Translations under genes and position numbers: made by a program
Assembly: GCF_024713945.1 (NCBI RefSeq)
Contig: NC_134684.1
Location: 1,345,001 to 1,409,000 of the forward strand
DNA from: Dermatophagoides farinae
Lineage: Eukaryota > Arthropoda > Arachnida > Sarcoptiformes > Pyroglyphidae
Direction: 5' to 3'
DNA length: 64,000 nt
Notes under the pieces: model-generated
What the model was told of the DNA's origin: nothing
Database searches by the model: none
Seen by the model: the letters and a program-made list of their open reading frames with translations, nothing else
Shown here: piece by piece, positions 11,034-21,824 of the stretch
Layout of the letters: each line of letters starts with the position of its first letter
Numbering within the stretch: the stretch's first letter is position 1

Positions 11034-13034
11034 TCACGAGGAACATGAAACACGAAGTTCACACATTGATCGAGATGGACGTTCAGTGTAATCATCGAAA
11101 TTTGAATTTTCATCAAACGGTTTTTTCCAATGCTTGTAGTAGTCGTCGAGCTTCATCAAAATCTTCTTGTTCAGCTTTCATGATGGCTTTCTGAACAAGA
11201 TGATTACGTAATACATATCGAGGATTCACAGAGTTCATTAATATTCGTCGTTCATTATCATATTTGTTCAATCCGTCTTTATCGGTCAATTCTTTTGTTT
11301 CAAATTCAATACGTTTAACATAGGCAATAAGCCATTCATTCCAATAATTCTGGCATTGTTCCAAATATTCGTGTTCATCAATTTCCTAATTTAAAAAAAA
11401 TAAAAAAAAGTAAATCAATTGTGTCAGGAATGAGAGAAATTAAATAAATCAAAAAAAATTACATTCAAATATTTGTAGCGTTCAATCTTCTGTAACAATG
11501 ATATCATGTCTTCATCTGGCGATTGATTTGGAAAACTTTGCAACAAAACCATTTTCATATAAGCCATTGGTGAATGAATAAATTTTTCATAGAATGTTTT
11601 AGCATCTTCAAAACTGCTTGTTTGTTTCATTAATTCATTCTTCAATCTTTCCATACTATCGTCATGTTCATCCAATCCAGGACTGATTAAAATATTTAGA
11701 TATCGTAAACAATTGGTGTAATCACCACCAACAAGATCAAGTGTTTCGAGAAATTTTTCAATAAGCTCTTTATCGCACAAAATTTCATCATTATCAAGAT
11801 TTTCGGTAATTTTTTTCGACAGGCCAAACTTTTGTCTCATTATATCGATATATTCGTTGGCAAAAGTTTCGTAATAAGAATCTTTGATGATTGTTTTCAA
11901 CTCTGTGAATGGGACCAATGGTTCTAAAACCTCAGCAAATTTCAATAGATTCCATAGACACATTTCTGGTTGTTTTTTGAAACGATATCGTCCATCATGA
12001 TCAGATGTATTTGGTATATGATCAGGATCGAATCGATCTAGGAAACCGAATGGGCCATAATCGATTGTCAAACCTAAAATGCTCATATTATCCGTGTTGA
12101 GAACACCATGTACGAATCCGAATGCTTGCCAACGGGCAACAAGTTTTGCGGTTCGGTTAACAACATCGTGAAAGAAATTTTTATATTTTTCGACAGGTGA
12201 TTCATTTGCATCCTGTGCATCAGGGAAATAAGATCTGATTGCAAAATCGACCATCGTTCGTAATAATTGATGATTTCCAACACTCGGACCACAACGACCT
12301 GAAGCTGGATCTAGTTTACGAACAATTTCAAAAGATCCAAATCGTAGAAATGTTGGAGCGATTCTCGATATCACAGTACAAGGTTCCAATTTTGGATGAC
12401 CATCATAAAATTGATCACGTAAGACTTTTGTATCCGATACAATACAAGTAGCAGCTCTTGTGGTAGAGATTCCAAGATGATGCATAGCTTCACTACATAA
12501 AAATTCTCGTAAACTTGATCGTAAAACTTTTCGACCATCAGCATCACGTGAATATGGAGTTGGCCCGGCACCTTTCAATTGTAATTCCCACCGTTCATGA
12601 TGTGAGTTGATGATTTCACCCAAATAAATGGCTGCACCATCGCCAAGTTGGCCAGCGAATATGCCGAATTGATGACCACAATAACAATGAGCTGCCGGTT
12701 CAGATCCAGGAATCACTGTGTTCCCGGCAAAACATTTGATAGCATAATCATCATCATCATTCAACGAATCGGAATTTAAATCCAACAAACGAAGAGCATT
12801 TGTTGAATAACAAACCAATCGAGGATTATCCAAAGGAGTTGGATTGACCAATGAATAGCAGGCATTCTTAACGGTTCGAACATAATTCTCTTTAACAGGA
12901 TCGATAGGCAAACATTTTAATATTTGATTATCGAAATTTAAATCTTTCAATGATCTTTCAACTTTCGAAGACATGATTCGTCGTGCATTGTTGATAATAA
13001 TTAAATTTTGCAATAATTTGATACGAAACAACAT
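11034..13034 (-). CDS. SELENOO: selenoprotein O homolog (protein AMPylase pseudokinase), Cys form, frame break near C-terminus
   Basis: SelO is a mitochondrial pseudokinase-fold enzyme that transfers AMP to Ser/Thr/Tyr of proteins in redox homeostasis. Exon 1 is 11463-13034 and exon 2 begins at 11385. The N-terminus (MLFRIKLLQN...NNARRIMSS) is basic and hydrophobic, fitting a mitochondrial presequence. Family motifs are complete: GQLGDGAAIYLGE, LQLKGAGPTPYSRDADGRKV, LREFLCSEAMHHLG, and the active-site HGVLNTDNMSILGLTIDYGPFG. In the reading frame exon 2 ends at tandem TGA codons (11115 downward) after ALEKTV. The +1 frame immediately afterwards reads PFDENSNFDDYTERPSRS then MCELRVSCSS and stops at 11034. 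That is the SelO tail, with Cys where vertebrates have selenocysteine. The break falls at a run of six A, so an indel in sequence or genome is likely. Start at 13034 is the first ATG. Confidence 0.93.
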
Positions 13035-13219
13035 ATTTCGCAATAAAATTAAAAAAAAAATTCATGTGCCGTTCATCGATGTAATGCAATTCAAAAAATA
13101 AAAAAAAAAAATCAAATCAAATTATCGTAACAATGGCCACAAATTATTGATATGAATGAATTCTTTTTCAATTGATTTGATCATTTACTGTAGTTTGGAT
13201 TTTTATCGAGAAAAAAAAA
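13035..13219. promoter_or_regulatory. shared divergent promoter, SELENOO / P5CR-like
   Basis: Only 185 nt separate the two start codons of oppositely oriented genes, so both promoters and 5' UTRs must lie here or overlap. The stretch is A/T-rich and no TATA box is evident at either side. Confidence 0.55.
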
Positions 13220-14296
13220 ATGAGTACTCAAGGTAGTTCAACGAAAAATAGCGTCTCAGCAAATACGAGTCGAACACGGCGAACAAAAAGAAGCCGTGCT
13301 GATAAAACTACCGTTCGAATTGGATTCGTTGGAGCTGGAAAATTGGCATCGGCCATCATTACTGGTCTTGTGGTTCATCCAAGAGATAATCCAAATGAAA
13401 AACCAATTGATCCGAAACGTATTTATGTTTCAGCTCCGACAACAATAAATACAGATCAATTGAAGATTACATTCCCGGGTATTCGTATAACGAAACGAAA
13501 TATTGATATTTTTGGTCGTTTTGATTGTGACATTGTTTTTATTTGTGTTCCTCCAACTGTGATTCGGAATTTATATAAAATTGGCGGAACAAGACCGGCA
13601 GCATTAACCACCAATTATATACCGAATATGCGACATCCAGTTTATGTCATGAGTTTGGTGTTTGGATTCTCAAATGATCAAATCAAAGAATGTTTATTGA
13701 ATCCTGAGAATCCGGAACGTTATACAGTAAAATTCTATCGAACTGTCATCAGTCATTCGATTGCTTATGGTGTGGGCAATTGTTGGGTGGATGCTGAACC
13801 AGATAGTAAAAATTTTCCCGAATTAGTTCGTGATATTTTATGCCGTATTTGTCGTGTAGAATATCTACCGGAAAATCAGATGGATAGTGTTTGCACAATC
13901 AGTGGTGCCGGATTAGCATTTGTAAGTACATTTATATTTGATGATGCGTTAATATTTTAATCTTTTCTGTTTTTTTTTTTGTTGTCCACTTTTACCAATT
14001 AACATTAGTGCTACTATTTCATAAATGCATTGGCTGATGGTGCCGTGAAACTTGGATTTCCACGTGCACTAGCCATTAAATTGGCATCAAAAATTGCATC
14101 ATCAACATCACAAACAGTATTAAATACTGGTGAAGGTGCATCAAAATTAAAAGAAGATGCATCAAGTCCATCGGGTGGAGCCATTTTCGGACAATTGGTG
14201 CTAGATAAAAGTGAAGTATCATCCGGAATATGTGCAGGCATTGAAGCAGCATATAAACGATCATATACATTGGCTACTACAGGCAATAGTGATTGA
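13220..14296 (+). CDS. divergent pyrroline-5-carboxylate reductase-like protein
   Basis: P5C reductases make proline from pyrroline-5-carboxylate with NAD(P)H. Two exons, 13220-13921 and 14009-14296, give 329 residues. A basic Ser/Arg N-terminal extension of about 30 residues precedes the Rossmann motif IGFVGAGKLASAIITG. The C-terminal dimerisation domain follows: SGAGLAFCYYFINALADGA, GFPRALAIKLA, and AGIEAAYKRSYTL at the end. Several normally conserved positions differ: SGSGPAY is SGAGLAF, and SPGGTTI is SPSGGAIFG. The VKP motif at the end of the Rossmann fold reads CVPPT. The fold assignment is firm; catalytic activity is uncertain and this may be a paralog with another role. Confidence 0.85.
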
Positions 14297-14406
14297 ATAG
14301 AATTTTAATGATTAATTCGATCATTTATAATTAGTAGTAGTGAAATACAAATTTGCATATGAAAATTGAAAATATTATAGAAGATATAAAATGGAAAAGG
14401 AAATAA

Positions 14407-16674
14407 TTAATCGTCATCTACAGCAACAGAATTGGTGTTGGAAGTGTCCATTTCTTCCATTCCTTCAGTCATGCTGGAATCATTTTGCTCGATCGTTTGC
14501 TGTGCTGTTATCAATTCCTCTTCATCATCAATTTCTATTTTCGGTGTGATTAAATCAATTTTTTGCTTCGATGGTGATGATGATGGTGATGATGATGATG
14601 GTTGTTTAGGTATTTCGGTAGGATTCTTTAAATGTCCTTTTTCAATATGTGTTTTAAGGCCTTTCTTTGTCACAAATGACCAATTACAATTATCAAATGG
14701 ACAAACATATGGCTTAAAACCTTGATGTAGTTTAATATGACGTTTTAATGTTTCTTTCAATCGGAACCATTTACCACAATCTTGCCATGTACATTGATAT
14801 GGTCTTTCATTTGTATGTATACGCATATGATTTACCATTGCTGATTTGTTGGAAAATACGGCCGTACAATCTGGCCATTCACAAGAGATTTCTGCTTTCA
14901 TATTATAATGAAATTCACGACAATGTTTTTTAAGACCAATGATTGTTTTGAATTTTTTCACACAACCTTCGAATTTACATCGAAGTGGTTCCTTTTCATT
15001 ATGTACATTAGTCAAATGTGATCGAAGCGCACCAAGATATTCGAATTTTTCATGACAAACAGGACATTCATGATGTAAATGTTCACCAGCATGTTGACGA
15101 TTATGTCTTGTCATAAGTGCCGCTAAATGTGTTCGATACGAACAGATTGTACAAGTATATTGTACCTGATGACGTTTCTGATGTTGAGCTAACAATGCTG
15201 TTGATTTGAATCGTGCCGTACATCCTGGTTCAGTACATAGTACCGGATTACTTGGATCATGTGATGCTTTTAGATGAACCAGAAGATTTTTGGATGTGAA
15301 AAAATCTTGTTCACAATTTTTATTTGGACATTTATATTTACGTTGACGTTGTTTTATATCTTTCTGTATGATTTTATCTTTAGTAGTAGATAATGACATG
15401 TTTCGAACAAGTTTTTCATTTGCCGGTAATTTTGACAAAACATCTTGTTCGACACCTTCAGATCTAAAAATAACAGAATCAGTGAAAAAATTATCTTTCA
15501 AATTCAATGATGCATTGAATGAATTCAGTGGATTTTCATCAGCGGAATTTTTTTCATTTGTATTAGCAACCGTTGATGCAACTTCATCAATTTCATCATC
15601 AACAGACATTGAGAAAGATAGAACGTTGTCATTTGATCCAGAATTACTTGACGGTGGCTCTGATTGTTTGCTTGAATCTTGAATAGCCTGTGTTATATAA
15701 TTGTTTAGTTCATTTTTCTCCGAATCAATTGGACCATTCAAATCGGAATCCGAATCAGGAATCTCATCATTAGAAGAGAATTTCAAATATTTACGATTTG
15801 TCAATCGACGTATAGTTTTTCGCAAACTTTGAATATCAGTCTGTGCAAGTGTCCAATTCACTTCTTTCATATGAAGCCGAACAAAATGTATCATGAATGG
15901 ATCACGTGTGAAAAATTTTTTCGAACAAATACATGAAAATTTTCTGGCATTACTATGACGTTGTAGATGCACTTTAAAATTACTTCGATCCGATGTACCA
16001 TAATTACAATCATCTACTGGACAATTATAACGATCAGAGCCAATTTGTTTCAATTCATTAAGATTAGCGATAGCATGTTCAGAACATTTAGCTCGTTCAT
16101 CTTCATCGAATACGTCACCTTTTTTACAATGATTTTTAATAAAATGAATTTTTGCTCCTTCTTCTGTGGAATAGAATTGACTACATGATGAAACATAGCA
16201 TGGATATTTTGATGTAACATTACTATGATGTTCAATCTCTACACCAGCAGCCACATTAGTATTATCGGTTGTTTCATCAGCTTGTACCAAATGATTAAAT
16301 TGATCACGTATGATATTCTTTTTGACCAATGTGGTTAACAATGTTTTGTCGAATGAAACTTCAAATATTCGAAATATATTTTCAAAATCAATAAGATTTT
16401 TATGCAAAGCAACAAATTCTTCACTTTCAACAACATTACAAGTTGTACAATGATTTTTAACCAAATATTCATACAATGATATGGTATTGAGGAAAAAAGT
16501 TTTTATAACATTCAAATTGATTTCGATTGATTTAACTTCTTGATTGACAACATCTTCATTAGCATTCGGTGATGATGTAACAGAATTCATTTGTTCTACA
16601 TCCATGTTGTTGATCGTTGCCGCCACTGCCGTATTATCAATTGGATTATCTTCTGTATTAATAATTGTATCCAT
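14407..16674 (-). CDS. intronless C2H2 zinc-finger protein, about 11 fingers
   Basis: This 755-residue single-exon protein is probably a nuclear DNA- or RNA-binding factor; I cannot name an ortholog. Three fingers sit at about residues 157-270 (CYVSSC..H..H, CPVDDC..H..H, and a degenerate CIC..H..H). An acidic, Ser/Asn-rich linker follows. Eight tandem fingers occupy about residues 450-700, beginning YKCPNKNC and ending YVCPFDNC...HIEKGH. Most have four residues between the cysteines, as in TFIIIA/ZIC-type fingers. The TGEKP-like linker is recognisable once (HTNERPYQC). The C-terminus is Ser/Pro-rich then acidic. The first ATG of the open frame is used. It is head-to-head with STX17. Confidence 0.85.
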   Translation of the reverse strand: MDTIINTEDNPIDNTAVAATINNMDVEQMNSVTSSPNANEDVVNQEVKSIEINLNVIKTFFLNTISLYEYLVKNHCTTCNVVESEEFVALHKNLIDFENIFRIFEVSFDKTLLTTLVKKNIIRDQFNHLVQADETTDNTNVAAGVEIEHHSNVTSKYPCYVSSCSQFYSTEEGAKIHFIKNHCKKGDVFDEDERAKCSEHAIANLNELKQIGSDRYNCPVDDCNYGTSDRSNFKVHLQRHSNARKFSCICSKKFFTRDPFMIHFVRLHMKEVNWTLAQTDIQSLRKTIRRLTNRKYLKFSSNDEIPDSDSDLNGPIDSEKNELNNYITQAIQDSSKQSEPPSSNSGSNDNVLSFSMSVDDEIDEVASTVANTNEKNSADENPLNSFNASLNLKDNFFTDSVIFRSEGVEQDVLSKLPANEKLVRNMSLSTTKDKIIQKDIKQRQRKYKCPNKNCEQDFFTSKNLLVHLKASHDPSNPVLCTEPGCTARFKSTALLAQHQKRHQVQYTCTICSYRTHLAALMTRHNRQHAGEHLHHECPVCHEKFEYLGALRSHLTNVHNEKEPLRCKFEGCVKKFKTIIGLKKHCREFHYNMKAEISCEWPDCTAVFSNKSAMVNHMRIHTNERPYQCTWQDCGKWFRLKETLKRHIKLHQGFKPYVCPFDNCNWSFVTKKGLKTHIEKGHLKNPTEIPKQPSSSSPSSSPSKQKIDLITPKIEIDDEEELITAQQTIEQNDSSMTEGMEEMDTSNTNSVAVDDD

Positions 16675-17035
16675 TCAATCAATAATTATAGTATGAATAA
16701 TATGAATATATCGCGCAAAAATTTCAATTTGTTTCAAATCATAGGTTTATACAACTCAAGTTTACTACGGAGTTAACACGAATATTAACACACACACACA
16801 CAAAAAACACACAGTTGTGTCCTCATATGCTCATTGATATTGTTAAATGGGTATTATTGAAAAAACTAAAAAAAAAAATTCGCCATCTATTTCTACCTAA
16901 ATAGTTGTCGATCGTCTGTTGTTACTCAACTACGTATTTTTCATTGATATATAAATATATTTGATTTGATTTGTTTGTTTTATTTTTTTTTTATTTTTAA
17001 AATTTAAAACAATAAATATAAATAATAAATAATAT
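16675..17035. promoter_or_regulatory. shared divergent promoter, zinc-finger gene / STX17
   Basis: A gap of 361 nt lies between two outward-facing start codons. It contains a CA run (near 16789-16802) and poly-T; no TATA box stands out. Confidence 0.5.
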
Positions 17036-18108
17036 ATGATGAATGTTCAACAAAAACGAAAAATTCTTCTTTACAAAGATAGTATCGATAAAATTATAAC
17101 AAATGGAATTCAACCAAATCTAGTGAAATTGGAAAAATCTGCCAAAATCATTCGATCGGTATGGATTTTTTAAATTTTTTTTGTTTGTTTGTTGAAGTTT
17201 TTCAGTTTGAATTTTATTCATTTCAGAATCCTGCCAAAAAACTTTTGACGAAAGAATGTATGTCTTCTCATCTTATTACACAACAATTACGTAATAATCT
17301 AAATGAATTGGAAAAATGTTATAAATTATTGAATGAATTAACAACCGACAATGAATATGATTGTAAAGTTCAATCGATTCGAAAAGAAGTTTTTCAATCG
17401 ATTACTTCTTTCTCAAAAATCAGTGATCACATAATACAGGATAATCGTTCCTCAATTGTTAATGATGATGATGATGAATCAATAAACACACAATCACAGC
17501 AGCAGCAGCAACAGATACAGCAAACCAATCAAGTTGAAGAAAATATTCGAAAAGCTAGTCGAACACTTCGTGATGTACAAGCACTTAATCAAGATCTAGA
17601 AGATTTACATGACATGATGAGTAAATTTTGTACAATAGTTCATGTAAGTTGTATGATGTAAAAATTTCAATTAAAAAAAATAAATGTCTACTTTCAGGAA
17701 CAACAAACACCAGTTGATCACATTGAACAGAATATTGAAAATACTACTGAAAATGTTCGTGAAGGAACCAAATCATTGGCCATTGTAAGAATGATGATAT
17801 AATTAATTCTGATGATCGATTCTAATTACCGTTATATTGTTTTTTTTTACATTCAGGCAGCATCATCAAGTGTCGTACCTATAGCTTGTGCAGCAGTTGG
17901 TGCCACAATTTTCGGCCCTATTGGTGCTTTGATTAGTTTTAAATTATCCACAGGTATTGCATCGGCCATTGGTGGATCAGTTGCATCCTATTCACTTGCA
18001 TCGTATGTAAAAAAACGAAATCGACGACATGCTGAACTTGAATTACTTAGCATAACCGATGGGACAACAAATCGAACCATTGATGATGATGATGACGAAC
18101 AACAATAA
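17036..18108 (+). CDS. STX17: syntaxin-17, autophagosomal Qa-SNARE
   Basis: STX17 drives autophagosome-lysosome fusion with SNAP29 and VAMP. Four exons: 17036-17158, 17227-17643, 17698-17784, 17857-18108 (292 residues). The N-terminal half is helical. The SNARE motif runs from about LNQDLEDLHDMMSKFCTIVH through EQQTPVDHIEQNI to VREGTKSLAI, with the zero-layer Gln in EQQ. The diagnostic STX17 feature is the C-terminal double hydrophobic hairpin with glycine-zipper spacing (GATIFGPIGALISFK, ASAIGGSVASYSL), followed by basic residues and an acidic tail. A poly-Asp and poly-Gln insert sits between the N-terminal domain and the SNARE motif. The start is the first ATG of a tandem pair. Confidence 0.93.
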
Positions 18109-18231
18109 TGATAATTGTGCCAATCTATTTAGCTGTGATTTTAGCTTTTTATTTTGTAAATCTTGTACAGAAGTGATTAATTAATTAATTTTTAAATTAG
18201 ATTGTAAATTGTAAATAATAATAATAATAAT

Positions 18232-19140
18232 CTATTTTGACAGATATGGTTCAACAATTTCATTGTAAAACCATTTTCCATGTACATGAAATTGTAAATG
18301 ATCACCTATGGTACCTAGTAATTTCAATCGTTTAGTTTCATCAAGTTTTTTCAAACCAATCCAATCTTCTTGATATAATGTTGAATTACGAAGTTTGTAA
18401 ACAACAGTTGCTTGACCAGGTTCATAAAATTGAAACCAAGAACTTTCTTTTGGCTGTACAATGGTATCATTAAGAAATTGAACCAAAACAAGATTTTGTA
18501 ACCTTGTTAAATTAATTTTATAGCTTTCATTTCGTGGTTGTTTTACATTATTAATATCGGCCAAAAATATACTACGATCACGGTATAAATTTTCTTGCAA
18601 TGGATCATGCCAATATTCAGCTTGTACTAGATTATCTTGAACATATTTAACATAGGCACCAAAATTAAGCATTTCACGAATGTAATTACAAATTTTAACG
18701 GTTCCCATACATTTTGGAAATCCATAAACACCTTGATGTTGTCCACCTAAAGAAATTAGATTCTTCATCGGTGGTTCAGGACAACGTTGTGCAATTGCAC
18801 GAAGTATTTGTCCACCTTGTGAAAAACCAATTGAATGATAGCCATTTTTTAATCGTACATCAGCTTTGATCATAGTACAAGCTTTTTCCACTTGTTCATT
18901 TAAATTCATCAGATAACTACTGAGAAAATCTTCTTCAACATTATTGCCCATTTGAATGGATGTAACATAGATTCCAGGAAATTTACTTTCTAAAAATGTT
19001 TTTACCGAATTAATGCTACCATATGCTGTATCACCCATTCCATGATACATAACCACTGGTGTATAAGAAGCTGTAGTTTTAATAATCGAAATAATGATGA
19101 AAAAACACGAAACAAAAATCTTCATTTTTTCCATTATCAT
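18232..19140 (-). CDS. PPT1: palmitoyl-protein thioesterase 1
   Basis: PPT1 is a soluble lysosomal hydrolase that removes palmitate from S-acylated proteins. A single exon encodes about 302 residues. The N-terminus (MKIFVSCFFIIISIIKTTA) is a signal peptide. The nucleophile Ser is in GFSQGGQILRAIAQRCP, the Asp in QFLNDTIV, and the His in GDHLQ near the end. LGGQHQGVYG, QAEYWHDP and IFLADINN are PPT1-specific. N-glycosylation sequons NES and NLT are present. It is tail-to-tail with STX17, 123 nt between stops. The ATG at 19140 is the first true start; 19125 would also give a signal peptide. Confidence 0.97.
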   Translation of the reverse strand: MIMEKMKIFVSCFFIIISIIKTTASYTPVVMYHGMGDTAYGSINSVKTFLESKFPGIYVTSIQMGNNVEEDFLSSYLMNLNEQVEKACTMIKADVRLKNGYHSIGFSQGGQILRAIAQRCPEPPMKNLISLGGQHQGVYGFPKCMGTVKICNYIREMLNFGAYVKYVQDNLVQAEYWHDPLQENLYRDRSIFLADINNVKQPRNESYKINLTRLQNLVLVQFLNDTIVQPKESSWFQFYEPGQATVVYKLRNSTLYQEDWIGLKKLDETKRLKLLGTIGDHLQFHVHGKWFYNEIVEPYLSK

Positions 19141-20102
19141 CAAATTATATCTGGAACAATAGCATCAACAACAACAACAAAAAAAAATGAAATGAAATGA
19201 AATAACAAATGATTTGAAAAATACAAAATGCAATCAATCGTACCAAAAAAAACAGCTTATTTTTCCTTGTTACCAATTACCAATTTCCATAGAAATTATT
19301 ATCATCATTAAATCAAAAATCAATCAATCATCAGTCAGATGATTATTTATTGACAATTAGAAAAATCAATATTTCGATAAAGAAAAAAAATAGCGAAAAA
19401 ATAAAATGGCCAAAATTCAAAAAAAAAAAACTTTAAACGATATTTCTTGTGGAGCATGCTCCATGTAAAATACTCATCATCACATCATCATTGATTGATA
19501 ATAATGAAAATGGTTACAACAACAACAACAACAAAAAAATATAGCTGAATGACGACGTAAAATCTGTTCGTATATCATACGTTTGGGCGGACCAGTCTCT
19601 CTTTTTTTTTTTTTTTTGTTTTACACATAATTTTTTTTTATATGTAATGACATATTATTTAGCGACACCACATAGCAACAGAACAAAACAAAAAAAATCA
19701 AGTTTTTCAAGTATACAATCCAACATCAATATCATCATTCATCATTCATTCATTTTTGTACATCAACGGAAAAATTATCTTTTTGTTTGTTGGTTTGTTT
19801 GTATACAATCCAAATCAATCAATTGCGATTCAAATTTTTGTTTGTTTGTTTTTTTACTATTATCGAATCCAAAATCAAAGTGATTGAAAGTTCAAATTAA
19901 CTGTGTTGAATAATTTAATTTTTTGTTTTTATTCGAATTTTTTTTTTGTTTTTTTTGATATAAAAATAATAAATCATCGACAATTATCCTTTATTTATAA
20001 CCATCATCATCTTCATTGTTTTTATACATAAATTTTAGTATACTTGAAAGGTTTTTTTTCGAACACAATTTTAGTTGCTGATTAAGAAACAAAAAAATCA
20101 GA
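19141..20102. other. intergenic region between PPT1 and the R3H gene
   Basis: This 960-nt gap lies between outward-facing genes and holds both promoters. CAA repeats (19165-19180 and 19515-19530), poly-T and TTTG repeats dominate. No gene is evident. Confidence 0.5.
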
Positions 20103-21310
20103 ATGGGAGTAATTCGTAATAATTTCAACAATTTTGAAAATAGTGGTGCTGGTGCTGGTGCTGTTGGTGGTGGTGATGATGATTGGATCTACATTTCAAG
20201 CGATGGGTATTGAGATTGATTTGTAATCATTCATGATTTGTAATTTGAGATTCAATTTTTTTTATGTTGAACAGTGAAGAATCGTTTGTTGGCCAAAATG
20301 ATTCCATTTCGAACCAAACGGCGGCTGGCCGTTCAAAAACACCTAAATCAAAAAAATCACCAACTAAACCAGAACCAACTTTTGCTGCATTAGGAGCCAA
20401 AGGAAAAAGCCATAAAAAATTTAGGCGTTATGCCAATGGTACATTATAGAATAGTACAAAAATGTGTACAATGTTAATTTTTTTTGCAACTGACGATCCA
20501 TTTGTCAAATTGTTGCCTATATAGCCAATCTGCTCAATGATTTGGGCAATCTGATCAATGAATCCGAATTGGATGACGAGCTATCCATCGATGATTTTAT
20601 ACCATCATCATCATCACCATCATCATTCACTTTACTCATGGATTCATGTACAAATCAATTGTTTAATTTGAATGATTTTATCAATTGTACTGAAGATGAA
20701 CAATCAATGCTTCTTGATCGGGTAATTGAATTTGAGCTGACCAAACTTCGGAATAATAAACGACATTCATCAATGACAAATGATGATAAACATTTGGATC
20801 TTGATGATGATGATGATGATGATGTTGTGAAAGAAGAGGATTCGAATCTCTGCTTTTCAAGAATATCACCCACCATACGAAAACAATTGCTCAAGAAACA
20901 TGTTCCACTTGTAAGTTTCATGTGATATTTTTTTTTGTTCTTTTCGTAAATTGGTTGTTTTTTCACTATAAAAAAAATACCAGGGCATTTTGGCATCGAT
21001 CGAACAAAAAGTCATAAACCATTTTCGTCATCATCCTCGATCATTGTATAAGACAGCATTACAATGTTCATATCAACGATTCTTGTTGCATGCTTGCTGT
21101 CAATACTTGAATCTTAATTGTCGAAGTATTTATCCAATTTTTTTCCAATTGATTTTTTATACATCTGATTATCTTTTTTTAAAAAAAAAAATTTTCATAG
21201 GCTCAACCACCAATGGAAAACGTTTGTCTTGTGTAAATAATGGACGATTACAATTTATTCAACCATCGAAATTACTTTCTGAACATTTAGACTTGAGTCA
21301 AAAATTATGA
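20103..21310 (+). CDS. R3H-domain protein, R3HDM4-like
   Basis: R3H domains bind single-stranded nucleic acid; the cellular role of this subfamily is not known to me. Five exons: 20103-20206, 20275-20438, 20525-20910, 20984-21125, 21201-21310. They sum to exactly 302 codons. After a Gly/Ala/Asp N-terminus comes a basic KSKKSPTK stretch, then KKFRRYANANLLNDLGNL, resembling the R3H-associated N-terminal segment. An acidic low-complexity stretch follows. The C-terminal R3H domain is ASIEQKVINHFRHHP then SYQRFLLHACCQYLNLNCRS and NGKRLSCV, with the R-x3-H spacing (RFLLH). Phase agreement at all four junctions supports the model. The specific R3HDM4 assignment is tentative. Confidence 0.75.
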
Positions 21311-21824
21311 TGATGACGATTAAGAACAAAAAAAATGAAAAACACGCTAACATCATCCAACTAATATAACATAACATTGATGAATGATGAAGCTCTAAAA
21401 AAAGTACATAAAAAAAACTCATTCTTCCCGATTTTAAATGGTGGCAATATTTAGAATATTAATGAATTTCTTCTTTATTGAATATTTTATGACTATCACA
21501 TATACACACTGAAATCGACAAAAATTTACCTACTTTCAATTATTTAGCTTTTAATAATTATATAATCAATAATCAATTGTTTATTTGAAATTATTTATAT
21601 TAATTAAAAACTATATATAGTGAACAAGAGAACAATTTTACCATTTTTCGAATTTATTTTTTTTTTTTGCCACCTTTTCTACTCAAACAATTCAATTGGG
21701 TGTAAAAAGACAAACGAGCTCCTTTTTTGTGTGTGTGTGTGTGTTGGCATTGTTGTTGTTGTTGTCATGACCGTCACTGTGTTATTATATTTGATTCGAA
21801 CACAACAATAAAAGTAAATGAATT
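21311..21824. other. intergenic, R3H 3' UTR and WDR82 5' region
   Basis: A/T-rich spacer between two same-strand genes. A TG run (near 21728-21742) and a GTT run lie just upstream of WDR82. I see no gene. Confidence 0.5.

Noticed and set aside
11110-11118. In-frame TGA in SELENOO read as selenocysteine
   Set aside because: The family's Sec position is in the terminal Ser-Ser tail, which lies in the +1 frame as Cys; two TGA codons in tandem after ALEKTV do not match the family and I see no SECIS-like element.
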